DNA of 24,822 bases from Candidatus Falkowbacteria bacterium CG10_big_fil_rev_8_21_14_0_10_39_9 (lineage in GTDB: Bacteria; Patescibacteriota; Patescibacteriia; Patescibacteriales; UBA12465). The stretch lies in NCBI GenBank assembly GCA_002778645.1, contig PFAQ01000007.1, positions 1 to 24,822 of the forward strand. Reading direction: 5' to 3'. This document shows, piece after piece, positions 1-6,297 of this stretch (position 1 is its first letter; the number at the start of each line of letters is the position of its first letter). The position numbers were made by a program, and so were the translations under genes. Below the pieces are notes generated by a model. That model did no database searches. It saw nothing but the letters and a program-made list of their open reading frames with translations, and had not been told where the DNA came from.

Positions 1-221
1 GGTAAGAGCAGGCCTATAATTATGATCAGCACCAAAACGATGTATAAGGTTTGAGCGATCGCATCACTAACCGTACCAGCTTGTTGCAGTAAGCGAGCTA
101 TGCCCATGATAGCACCAGCTACCAAGACAATCCTGAAAATTAATCTTTTCTTTCTTTTGATCTGGATTTCTTTTTTGGCTCCGTCGTGCATTTCTTTATG
201 AAATTCGGCTATTGTTTTCAT
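1..221 (-). CDS. Partial small membrane protein, N-terminal 73 residues
   Basis: The gene starts at ATG 219-221 on the minus strand and runs off the left edge, so only the N-terminus is visible. The protein begins MKTIAEFHKEMHDGAKKEI, then a strongly basic stretch (KRKKR) and a hydrophobic segment (IVLVAGAIMGIA). A short polar region follows and a second hydrophobic segment (YIVLVLIIIIGLLL) reaches the edge. By the positive-inside rule the N-terminus is probably cytoplasmic, with at least two membrane helices. I do not recognise a family. It is transcribed divergently from tig, from the shared region 222-492. No Shine-Dalgarno precedes it. Confidence 0.6.
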   Translation of the reverse strand, partial: MKTIAEFHKEMHDGAKKEIQIKRKKRLIFRIVLVAGAIMGIARLLQQAGTVSDAIAQTLYIVLVLIIIIGLLL

Positions 222-492
222 TTTTTATCTATTTTTGGATTTATAATTAGAATTAATTGTTAAAAGCACCTGAGGACAGATGAACTTAACAATTAACCCA
301 ATTTAATCTTTTTTCAAGAAACTATAGTTGATTTTTAATACTATAATAATGTTAATATTCTGTCAATGTTGTTGGGGTTAAATTAGCCAAAATATCTAGA
401 ATAAGCTATAATTTAAAGAGCAAAAAGCGTTTTTCTTGCTTTTTGGCGCTGAGATGCTAGAATTAAATTTTAATAATAATTAAGTAAATACT
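222..492. promoter_or_regulatory. Divergent intergenic region upstream of tig
   Basis: This gene-free stretch separates a minus-strand membrane protein gene from tig. It holds a perfect 11-bp inverted repeat, TTAATTGTTAA at 253-263 and TTAACAATTAA at 286-296, with a 22-bp spacer. A TATAAT at 342-347 and another at 407-412 could be -10 boxes. The second is better placed for tig but has a poor -35 (TAGCCA, 384-389). Just downstream CAAAAAGC (421-428) and GCTTTTTG (438-445) form an 8-bp hairpin that would sit at the start of the tig leader. The promoter assignment is tentative. Confidence 0.4.
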
Positions 493-1779
493 ATGAAAGT
501 AACAAGAAAAGATTTAGGAAAATCACAAATTGAGCTCTTAGTTGAGCTCTCAGTTGCAGAATTCGCTCCTTATATTGAAAGAGGAGCTCAAAAACTATCT
601 GAAACTGTTAAAATTGAAGGCTTTCGTCCGGGTAAAGTGCCTTATGACATCTTGAAGCAGAAAGTGGGGGAGATGAGTATTTTAGAAGAAGCGGCTCATT
701 TGGCTATTCACAAAACAATTGATGCGGCCATCGATGAAAATATCAAAGATCAGGATGTAGCCGGTCAACCAAAAGTAGAGGTCAGCAAATTGGCTCCTAA
801 CAACCCAATGGAATATAAAATCTCTGTGGCTATTTTACCGGAGATCAAGGTGGGATCTTACAAGGATTTAGGGATTAAACAGGAAGAAGTGAAAGTTGAT
901 AAAAAAGATATTGCTAAAGCTTTATCAGAAGTGGCTGAATCTCGCGCCCAGGAAAGTATTAGTGAAGAGCCAATCAAAGAAGGTGATAAGGCGATTATCG
1001 ATTTAGATTTATTTTTAGATAAAGTCCCAGCGGAAGATGGTCAAGCTCGTGATCTAACCGTCTTGGTTGGTAAGGATTATTTTGTTCCAGGTTTTGATAA
1101 ATCACTTTTGGGAATTAAAAAAGGGGAAGAGAAAAATTTTAGCTTACCTTTTCCGGAGGACTATCATCAGAAGAATTTCGCTGGTAAAATGGTTGATTTT
1201 AGAGTTAAGGTCAAGGAAGTTTATAACCGGGAAATTCCCGCTTTGTCCGATGATCTAGCTCGTGGTTTCGGTTTAAAGAAATTGGACGACTTGAAGAAAT
1301 TCTTTATGGACAATATGGTACACCGATTGAAGCAACAGAATGAGCAGAAAAGTGAAATTGCGATGCTCGATAAAATTTTAGATAAGTCTAACTTCGGTGA
1401 CTTACCCGAAAGTCTTATCCAGCACGAAGCGGAAATAATTATGTCGGAACTCGAGCAAGAAATTGTTAAACAAGGTGGTCGCTTTGAAGATTATTTGAAG
1501 AGCATCGGCAAAGAAAGACAACAGTTAATGATGGAGCTTTTGCCTCAAGCCGTTAAACGCGTCAAGAGTGCTTTGATCTTGAAAGAGATTGTTAAGGCCG
1601 AAGATTTAAAGATTAGCCCAGAGGAAATCGATCAAAAGATTGAAGATTTAAAGATCCAATATAAGGGCGATCCTAATATCGAGAAGATGATTAAAGATGC
1701 CGGTTATCGGGGTTATTTAGGCAATATCTTAGCTAATCAGAAGATAATTAAAAAGTTAAGGGAGTGGAATATTAGTTAA
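493..1779 (+). CDS. tig: Trigger factor (ribosome-associated chaperone / PPIase)
   Basis: Trigger factor binds the ribosome beside the exit tunnel at L23 and shelters nascent chains; its middle domain is an FKBP-type prolyl isomerase. The 428-residue protein has the family order and close to the usual length. An N-terminal ribosome-binding domain carries the signature GFRPGKVP (about residues 43-50). A PPIase-like domain follows (about 160-250, including GFDKSLLGIKKGEEKNF). The rest is a charged helical C-terminal arm domain, with LPESLIQHEAEI near 315. The ATG at 493 fits the N-terminus of the family. No Shine-Dalgarno is present; the upstream bases are only A/T. A repeat-protein gene starts 15 bp downstream and smpB and tmRNA follow, so the block concerns protein quality control. 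Confidence 0.97.
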   Translation: MKVTRKDLGKSQIELLVELSVAEFAPYIERGAQKLSETVKIEGFRPGKVPYDILKQKVGEMSILEEAAHLAIHKTIDAAIDENIKDQDVAGQPKVEVSKLAPNNPMEYKISVAILPEIKVGSYKDLGIKQEEVKVDKKDIAKALSEVAESRAQESISEEPIKEGDKAIIDLDLFLDKVPAEDGQARDLTVLVGKDYFVPGFDKSLLGIKKGEEKNFSLPFPEDYHQKNFAGKMVDFRVKVKEVYNREIPALSDDLARGFGLKKLDDLKKFFMDNMVHRLKQQNEQKSEIAMLDKILDKSNFGDLPESLIQHEAEIIMSELEQEIVKQGGRFEDYLKSIGKERQQLMMELLPQAVKRVKSALILKEIVKAEDLKISPEEIDQKIEDLKIQYKGDPNIEKMIKDAGYRGYLGNILANQKIIKKLREWNIS

Positions 1780-1794
1780 TTATTAATAATTAAT

Positions 1795-2124
1795 ATGAAC
1801 GAAATTGGAGGAATGCCAATTGGCATCGCTATCTTTGTTCTCGTCGGTACCGCGGTTTATTTTTTTATCACTTGGAGTGAGAGAAATACTCAGCGGGAAA
1901 TTTCTTTGAGCCAAAAGGAGCTTGATGCTTCGGGCTTAAACCAAGAAGGCTACGACAAGTATGGTTTTAATCCTAATGGTTTTAGTAAGCGCGGTTTTCG
2001 TCTCGAAGATTATGATGACCGAGGTTTTGATCCAGACGGCTACGACGTTGATGGTTATAATCGTTTAGGTTTTGATTCTCAGGGTCATGATCGAAAAGGT
2101 TTTAATCGACAAGGCTGGATTTAA
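1795..2124 (+). CDS. Membrane-anchored 5-residue-repeat protein; frame broken, repeats continue to 2242
   Basis: The 109-residue reading frame has a short N-terminus, one membrane helix (about residues 8-26), a charged linker, then about 12 tandem 5-residue units of the form G-[FY]-[DN]-x-x from Gly47. It stops at TAA 2122-2124. The repeat does not end there: in the +1 frame, from GGA 2117, eight more units (GFNKE, GFNIS, GYNRQ and so on to GVKQE) run to TAA 2240-2242. The four bases GGCT at 2113-2116 are the excess over the 15-bp period. So either a small insertion (or assembly error) truncated a protein of about 148 residues, or a +1 shift occurs in translation. I know no function for it. 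The topology predicts the repeats outside or inside the membrane without deciding which. It lies between tig and smpB on the same strand. Confidence 0.75.
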   Translation: MNEIGGMPIGIAIFVLVGTAVYFFITWSERNTQREISLSQKELDASGLNQEGYDKYGFNPNGFSKRGFRLEDYDDRGFDPDGYDVDGYNRLGFDSQGHDRKGFNRQGWI

Positions 2125-2239
2125 TAAGGAGGGTTTTAATATCTCGGGTTACAACCGTCAAGGTTTTGATAAAGATGGTTATAATAACTCTGGGGTTAAT
2201 GTTGAGGGTTACGATCGAGACGGAGTTAAGCAGGAAGAA
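1933..2239 (+). repeat. 15-bp tandem coding repeat (G-F/Y-D/N-x-x units)
   Basis: Twelve 15-bp units lie in register at 1933-2112 and eight more at 2117-2236. Each starts with a GGN glycine codon followed by TTT or TAT and GAT or AAT. The two halves are out of register by the four bases 2113-2116. Units are conserved in protein pattern but vary in the last two codons, so the array is old rather than freshly amplified. The preserved coding pattern of the second half argues that it was translated until recently or still is. Confidence 0.85.
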
Positions 2240-2256
2240 TAATAAAAAATATTTTT

Positions 2257-2718
2257 ATGTCCACTTTAGCGGTCAATAAAAAAGCTGGGTTTGATTATAA
2301 AATCCTGGAGACCTATGAGGCCGGGCTAGTTTTGTCTGGTCCAGAAGTGAAATCGGTGAAGGGCGGACATATCAGTTTGAAAGAAAGTTATATCGACGTT
2401 TTAGCTCTCAAACAAAATCATCCGGAACTCTATTTACTCAAGGCCCACGTTTCACCTTACAAACCAGCCGGGAAGATGGATGAATATAATCCGGTTAGAC
2501 CGAGAAAATTGCTTTTACACCAGAATGAGATTGTCCATTTAATGGGCAAAAAACAACAGGCGGGCTTGACATTAATACCCCTCAAAATATATACTAAGAA
2601 CAGTTTTATTAAACTTGAGTTCGGTCTCGCTCAGGGTCGCAAGAAATACGACAAGAGAGATGTGATTAAGAAGCGGGAAGTGGAACGAGGGTTAAGAATT
2701 TTAACAAAAAAGAGGTAG
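2257..2718 (+). CDS. smpB: SsrA-binding protein SmpB
   Basis: SmpB binds the tRNA-like domain of tmRNA, brings it to stalled ribosomes and occupies the decoding site during trans-translation. The 153-residue protein is of standard length. It has the family hallmarks: the N-terminus ending in NKKAGFDYKILETYEAGLVL, GPEVKSVKGG-ISLKESY (about residues 28-45), an HVSPYKPAG-like loop, RPRKLLLH (about 80-88), and a basic C-terminal tail DKRDVIKKREVERGLR. The tmRNA begins four bases after the stop codon, so the protein and its RNA partner are encoded next to each other. The start ATG 2257 has no Shine-Dalgarno. A strong -35/-10 pair inside the gene (2566-2595) probably drives the RNA genes downstream. 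Confidence 0.97.
   Translation: MSTLAVNKKAGFDYKILETYEAGLVLSGPEVKSVKGGHISLKESYIDVLALKQNHPELYLLKAHVSPYKPAGKMDEYNPVRPRKLLLHQNEIVHLMGKKQQAGLTLIPLKIYTKNSFIKLEFGLAQGRKKYDKRDVIKKREVERGLRILTKKR
2566..2595 (+). promoter_or_regulatory. Predicted promoter inside smpB for tmRNA and tRNAs
   Basis: A perfect -35 box TTGACA (2566-2571) is followed after 18 bp by TATACT (2590-2595), within the smpB coding sequence. Transcription would start near 2602, about 120 nt before the mature tmRNA 5' end. This would let the stable RNAs be made in excess of SmpB. It is a sequence match only, and coding constraint could produce it by chance. Confidence 0.45.
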
Positions 2719-2722
2719 TTTA

Positions 2723-3110
2723 GGGGATGCCAGGCATCGATAATAAGACATTTTTTGTAATACTCAAAACATGGTGGGCCTACCCATGTCAAACCAGCCT
2801 AAAACATAAGTGGAAAAAACACTTTAAGCAAAGCTGCCTTCTCTTGGAAGGTTCCAGCTTTTGCTCCCGTTGTCGCTTAACAATAACCGACAGCCATCGG
2901 ACCAGTGAGGCTTCATAGCTGTCATCCGGTGTCATTACTGAAGCTAGGTCTAGGGGTTGCCCTAGTTCTTAGACCGAAAGATTTAGGGCTAGCCAAAGCC
3001 GATTTTGTTTAGTTTTTACGGTATTTAGCGAAATTTCAAACTAGACTAATTTTGTACAAGTATTACCGAAAACTTATTAGACATGGGTTCAACTCCCATC
3101 ATCTCCACTA
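2723..3110 (+). ncRNA. ssrA: tmRNA (transfer-messenger RNA)
   Basis: The 5' end GGGGATG (2723-2729) pairs with CATCTCC (3100-3106), with one G-U, to form the acceptor stem. The T arm is ATGGG-TTCAACT-CCCAT (3083-3099). A pseudoknot-like region (about 2771-2799) precedes the tag frame. I place the resume codon at GGA 2812-2814, after ATAAGT, which resembles the bases before the E. coli resume codon. The open frame then encodes 22 residues, starting GKNTLSK and ending PAFAPVVA, with stop TAA at 2878-2880. Further pseudoknot stems follow, such as GGTCTA (2947-2952) with TAGACC. CCA is not encoded: the bases after the discriminator are CTA, so the CCA-adding enzyme is required. The 3' end is taken as 3107, or 3110 counting CTA. 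It directly follows smpB. Confidence 0.92.
2812..2880 (+). other. tmRNA tag-peptide reading frame
   Basis: The frame from GGA 2812 is open for 22 codons and ends with TAA 2878-2880; an in-frame TAA lies three codons before the resume position. The encoded peptide starts with GKN, as in several known tags, but ends in PVVA rather than the usual LAA or VAA. The resume codon is inferred from its position after the first pseudoknot and from the A/T-rich upstream bases. A later start, for example at AGC 2827 or GCT 2833, would give a shorter tag with the same end. Confidence 0.6.
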
Positions 3111-3125
3111 GGTTTTTGTTTTGTG

Positions 3126-3209
3126 GCCGCGATGGCGGAATTGGTAGACGCGCTGGACTTAAAATCCAGTTCTAGCGATAGAGTGAGGGTTCGATTCCCT
3201 CTCGCGGCA
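3126..3209 (+). tRNA. tRNA-Leu (anticodon TAA)
   Basis: The acceptor stem GCCGCGA (3126-3132) pairs with TCGCGGC (3202-3208), with A as discriminator. The D arm contains TTGGTAGAC. The anticodon arm is CTGGA-CTTAAAA-TCCAG, giving UAA. A long variable arm (about 3171-3186) confirms a class II leucine tRNA. The T arm is GAGGG-TTCGATT-CCCTC. CCA is not encoded. It starts 16 bp after the tmRNA, so the two are probably cut from one transcript. Confidence 0.97.
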
Positions 3210-3246
3210 CAGTCTACATTAAGGGGGTATAGAGTCCGCCTTTTAG

Positions 3247-3319
3247 GCGGGTATCGTATAATGGTTTATTATGTCAGCCTTCCAAGCTGAAGATGGCGGT
3301 TCGATTCCGCTTACCCGCT
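3247..3319 (+). tRNA. tRNA-Gly (anticodon TCC)
   Basis: The acceptor stem GCGGGTA (3247-3253) pairs with TACCCGC (3312-3318), with U as discriminator, as is normal for glycine tRNAs. The anticodon arm TCAGC-CTTCCAA-GCTGA gives UCC. The T arm is GGCGG-TTCGATT-CCGCT with one wobble. CCA is not encoded. Just upstream, CCGCC (3236-3240) can pair with GGCGG (3246-3250), which overlaps the tRNA 5' end and might affect processing. Confidence 0.96.
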
Positions 3320-3332
3320 CATAAGTGGAAAG

Positions 3333-3356
3333 ACAGTCTCAACAGAGGCTGTTTTT
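3333..3356 (+). terminator. Intrinsic terminator of the stable-RNA cluster
   Basis: ACAGTCTC (3333-3340) pairs with GAGGCTGT (3345-3352), including one G-U, with a 4-base loop and a run of five T (3352-3356). It lies 14 bp after tRNA-Gly and closes the smpB-tmRNA-tRNA-tRNA transcript. It also marks the border with the minus-strand element. Confidence 0.8.
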
Positions 3357-3378
3357 CTGTTATCTAAGCCAATATTCA

Positions 3379-3493
3379 GAGGTTTGACCCGATTAAATTC
3401 AGCTCTCACACCCTGAGTATACTTAACAAAGGGTTTAAGTCTAAATCAACAAAATCATTAACTTTTTATCACAAATTTGGAGGTTTGACCCGA
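3379..3493. repeat. 14-bp direct repeat at the recombinase 3' end
   Basis: GAGGTTTGACCCGA occurs at 3379-3392 and again at 3480-3493, 101 bp apart. The inner copy encodes part of the conserved LGSNL segment near the recombinase C-terminus. The outer copy lies beyond the present stop codon. It may be an attachment-site remnant of the element or a local duplication. Integration has not been shown. Confidence 0.5.
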
Positions 3494-4574
3494 GGTTTAA
3501 AATTATCTCTTTTCTTTCGGCTATGGTGCCCTTTTCAAATTTAGTTTTAACATTAGTGGCGAAGTTAAAAACCTCGTCTATTTTCTCAAAAAAGATTTTA
3601 TTATTCCCCTCAATTCTGTTAATCATGAGCTCGGCAAAATCTTTTTTCTTTTCCGCCTTTTTTCTTCGCTGGGCATATTCCTCTTTGGTAATATCATTAT
3701 CCGCCCGCATATCAATTAGCCCGTGGATTTTTTCCGTGGCCTTATCATAATTTTTCCGGTGGGCTAATATGGCAACCTCTCGGGTTTTCTTGGCCAAACC
3801 ATTCTCTTGTTTAATTTCCGCCATCGCCCAGTCATAAATATCTTGAGGGATTTGGATTTTATCTAAAATACCTAAAATCTGATTTTCAAATTCATTTTCT
3901 TTTAATGGTCGGCTCCGCTGAATACAGCTTTTATCAACTTTCTTCCCACAATGATAATAGGTATATTCATGGACATTCCCGTTTTTCTGATGTTTAATTA
4001 TCCTTGAGGCCGTGATAGCTCCCCCGCAGAATTTACAAGTCATTAAACCTCTGTAATTAATATCGTGTTTAATAAATCTGGCCTTGGTTTTTCTAGTGAT
4101 AATTTCTTGAGCTCGCTCATATTCTTCAATAGTTATCATTGGCTTGTGGTTGCCCTTGTGCCATTCACCACTCCCCTCCGGCCATTCATATTTGCCGTAG
4201 TAGAATGAATTGGCCAATATTCTATGAATAGTTGATATACCTAACCTTTGAACCGTCTTCGTGCTTAGCCCCATTTTCTTGGCCTCCAATTCCAGCTTTT
4301 CCAGCGTGGCATTTTCCGTTAAAACTAAATCAAATAATCGCCGGACTAATTTAAAATTGCTATCCGGTTTAATGATATTTTTTTCGCTAACTTTTTTATC
4401 AATAATATTCACATAGCCCAGAGGGGCTTTATTCGGGAGCCAGCCTCGGTTGGCTTTAGCCACCATACCTCTTTTCACATTAACAGCTAAATCCTTGCTG
4501 TATTGAGTGGAGGAGCTAAAAGCTACTGATAAGACAATGACATTGTCCGCAGACCTATATTCGCTGTCAAAGGA
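3441..4574 (-). pseudogene. Serine recombinase, C-terminal part (after in-frame stop)
   Basis: Reading on from the TAA at 4575-4577 in the same frame gives 377 more codons (SFDSEYRSADNVIVLSVAF, then YSKDLAVNVKRGM) and a stop TAG at 3441-3443. The open part begins with GTG 4476-4478. The content is the usual large serine recombinase C-terminus: the recombinase DNA-binding domain (KANRGWLPNKAPLGYV onward), a zinc ribbon with CKFCGG and YYHCGKK...C, a long coiled coil, and a terminal LGSNLQICDKKL. The conserved tail appears to continue in the +1 frame after 3441, with LKPFVKYTQGVRAEFNRVKP resembling the KPF...FNR ends of related proteins. One extra T in the TTT run near 3444 would explain this. 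The fragment lacks the catalytic serine. Confidence 0.85.
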
Positions 4575-4904
4575 TTAAATATGCTCTAAGACACCGTTCT
4601 GGAGCATATTAATGAGATTACCGCCGTCCACCATATTACGAGCTAACCTATCAGCCTTCCAGCAGATAATACCCGTGGCCTCGCCCTTATTAATCCTCCC
4701 CAGCATTTCATTAAAAACAGGCCGACCCACATTCTTGGCACTTTTAGACTCCTCAAAAATTTCAATAATATTCAGCCCCCTGTCATGAGCTAATTTTTTC
4801 ATTTCCCGAATCTGATCGGCAATAGAAGTTATTTGCCGGTCTTCTTCGTCCGTGCTTTTGCGAGCATAGAGAAAATATTTAATTGTCTTGGTTTTATTGT
4901 CCAT
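4575..4904 (-). pseudogene. Serine recombinase, N-terminal catalytic fragment
   Basis: This 109-residue fragment is the start of a resolvase-type catalytic domain of the large serine recombinase family, which integrates and excises elements through a 5'-phosphoserine link. The nucleophile is the serine of YARKSTDEEDRQ (about residue 17). The conserved WKADRLARN (about 81-89) is also present. It ends in ...NGVLEHI at TAA 4575-4577, where relatives read on with Gln or similar (EHI-Q-SFDSEY), so one C-to-T change from CAA explains the stop. The full-length form would be about 487 residues. The start ATG at 4904 has no Shine-Dalgarno. As it stands the recombinase is probably inactive, unless the stop is read through or the assembly is wrong. 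Confidence 0.88.
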
Positions 4905-4938
4905 AAAATTATATTAATTAATAATAAATTTTGATAAT

Positions 4939-5017
4939 CAAAAAGGGCAGTCCTGATCGCCTCAACTTTAAACTAGCCCAAAAGCTAATTTGTCGTTAAG
5001 CAGAACTGCCCATTTTG
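4939..5017. repeat. 79-bp imperfect cruciform between recombinase and rep
   Basis: CAAAAAGGGCAGT (4939-4951) and ACTGCCCATTTTG (5005-5017) pair at 12 of 13 positions, and the next bases (CTG/CAG) extend the stem. An inner hairpin, AAACTAGC with GCTAATTT, lies inside. On the minus strand the outer stem ends in ACTGCCCTTTTTG, so it could terminate the rep transcript. It could also be a replication or recombination site, because it lies between rep and recombinase. Nothing in the sequence decides between these. Confidence 0.55.
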
Positions 5018-5122
5018 AACGGCAAATTTTAACCTATAAAAAAGGCCTTTGGGAAAATAGAATAAAATTGAAGCGATGTTTTAAATGTATCAAAACGCCA
5101 GTCAAAAATCAAGAGCCAATAT

Positions 5123-6142
5123 TTAACAGTAGGTATCCAGCATAAAATCAACCTCGGCCTCAGCCTCCGGATTCTTGGCTAAATCATATTGAAAATAATC
5201 CACCCATTTAATATAACTATTGGCGATATTATTTTCGGCATAATCTTTACTGCCCTCATGCTTAAAAACCAAATCCTGATTCGGCAATTTTTCCTCAACC
5301 AGATAAATAACATCTTCAAAATAACTGATTATCGGTTTCAATAAATCTTTACTGGTAATATATTTTTTCTGATTCGGGAATTGTTTTTCGAATATTGATT
5401 TTTGAATATACTTGATAAAATAATCAATAATTTTTTTGAGGTGAACTCTAGTTTTAACTTTCTCAAATTTCCTTTTCTTGCCCCCGACCATTATTCCGCC
5501 TCGTCCCCAAATGTCATAAAGTTTGGTATAGATATTTTCAATATAGGGCAGATTAAAAAATATCATGTGATAATGAATGGCTCCTCTTTGCTGTAATTCA
5601 AAGACGGCCAAATATTTCAAATTACTTTGTTTTAATTCTTTGCCCTCGATTCTATTAGTTTCATAATTCAGCCGTCTAATAAATTTAGTAAATTCATAAT
5701 TGGCAGATTTCAGATTGGTAATATTATCCTTGAATGTCAGCGTTAAGGTTATCGGTTTATATGCTTTGCCGTCCTCTTTGAACCACTTAAAACTATTGGC
5801 GTATATTAACCGCTTAATTTGCCTCTTGGCTCTTTGAGCCGAGAACCGGAGCAAGTCCTCTGGGCTGGGTTTAGTTTTAGCTTTTTCCATAGCGATATAT
5901 TCCTCCAGAGTTAGCCCCTCTTCTTTGGCTTTCTTTTCCATTTCCTTTTTCGCCTCAACTTCAGCCTCCAAATCCTCCTTGGTTTTAATGCGACTCGGTT
6001 TATGGCCTAGGAATATATCCCGCCCAAATTTATAGAGCTCTACCATACTACCGGATTTGACCAGTTTAACTTTGGTGCTATAAAAGTTCTGAGTTTGTAT
6101 TCCGTCTTTGTCGGTATAAGAATGATTCTTGCGAAATTCCAT
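5123..6142 (-). CDS. HUH rolling-circle replication initiator (Rep)
   Basis: HUH endonucleases nick one strand at a hairpin origin through a catalytic tyrosine to start rolling-circle replication. In this 339-residue protein the three motifs are visible in order: a strand-like motif 1, PITLTLTF (about residues 130-137); the metal-binding HUH motif GAIHYHMIFF with His190 and His192; and the tyrosine motif DYFIKYIQKS, with Tyr241 and Tyr245 as candidate nucleophiles. The N-terminal 110 residues are charged, with a Glu/Lys-rich helix at about 55-95 of unknown role. No helicase domain is seen, so it would rely on host helicase. The start ATG 6142 has no Shine-Dalgarno. A 97-bp palindrome sits just upstream (6172-6268), where an origin would be expected. 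The frame is intact, unlike the recombinase. Confidence 0.85.
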   Translation of the reverse strand: MEFRKNHSYTDKDGIQTQNFYSTKVKLVKSGSMVELYKFGRDIFLGHKPSRIKTKEDLEAEVEAKKEMEKKAKEEGLTLEEYIAMEKAKTKPSPEDLLRFSAQRAKRQIKRLIYANSFKWFKEDGKAYKPITLTLTFKDNITNLKSANYEFTKFIRRLNYETNRIEGKELKQSNLKYLAVFELQQRGAIHYHMIFFNLPYIENIYTKLYDIWGRGGIMVGGKKRKFEKVKTRVHLKKIIDYFIKYIQKSIFEKQFPNQKKYITSKDLLKPIISYFEDVIYLVEEKLPNQDLVFKHEGSKDYAENNIANSYIKWVDYFQYDLAKNPEAEAEVDFMLDTYC

Positions 6143-6171
6143 AATGTTTAAGCGTTATCTAATTAAATGTT

Positions 6172-6268
6172 ATTCTTAACAAGGATAACTTTTTTCTTTT
6201 TGCGTCCCCTCGCTGACGCGAGGTCTCCGCAAAAAAGAAAAAAAGTTTATTACCTTGGTTAAGAGAAT
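6172..6268. repeat. 97-bp long inverted repeat upstream of rep, candidate origin
   Basis: The centre is a GC-rich hairpin CCTCGC-TGAC-GCGAGG (6208-6223). Flanking it, TTTTTGCG (6197-6204) pairs with CGCAAAAA (from 6228), continuing into A/T tracts (CTTTTTTC with GAAAAAAAG). Outer arms such as CTTAAC...AAGG on the left and CCTTGGTTAAG on the right carry small indels. The GC cap on an AT-rich stem, directly 5' of an HUH rep gene, matches the expected layout of a double-strand origin. A nick site cannot be assigned from sequence alone. Confidence 0.6.
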
Positions 6269-6297
6269 TATTATTAATTAAATACTCGTTAATTAAT

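Noticed and set aside
2122..2155. AAGGAGGG after the repeat-gene stop, as a Shine-Dalgarno for a separate downstream gene.
   Set aside because: No ATG, GTG or TTG follows at a fitting distance, and the repeat continues straight across, so a frame break is the better reading.
1930..2240. The tandem repeat as a CRISPR array.
   Set aside because: Units are 15 bp, coding and without spacers; no cas genes are present.
2727..2918. Open frame of 63 codons over the tmRNA.
   Set aside because: It lies inside the tmRNA structure and does not match the tag frame.
3067..3110. tmRNA or tRNA-Gly 3' end duplicated as the element's attachment site.
   Set aside because: I found no second copy of either 3' end downstream of the element in this window.
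4575..4577. Alternative genetic code in which TAA is read as Gln in the recombinase.
   Set aside because: Nineteen other genes end at TAA exactly where their families end, so TAA is a normal stop.
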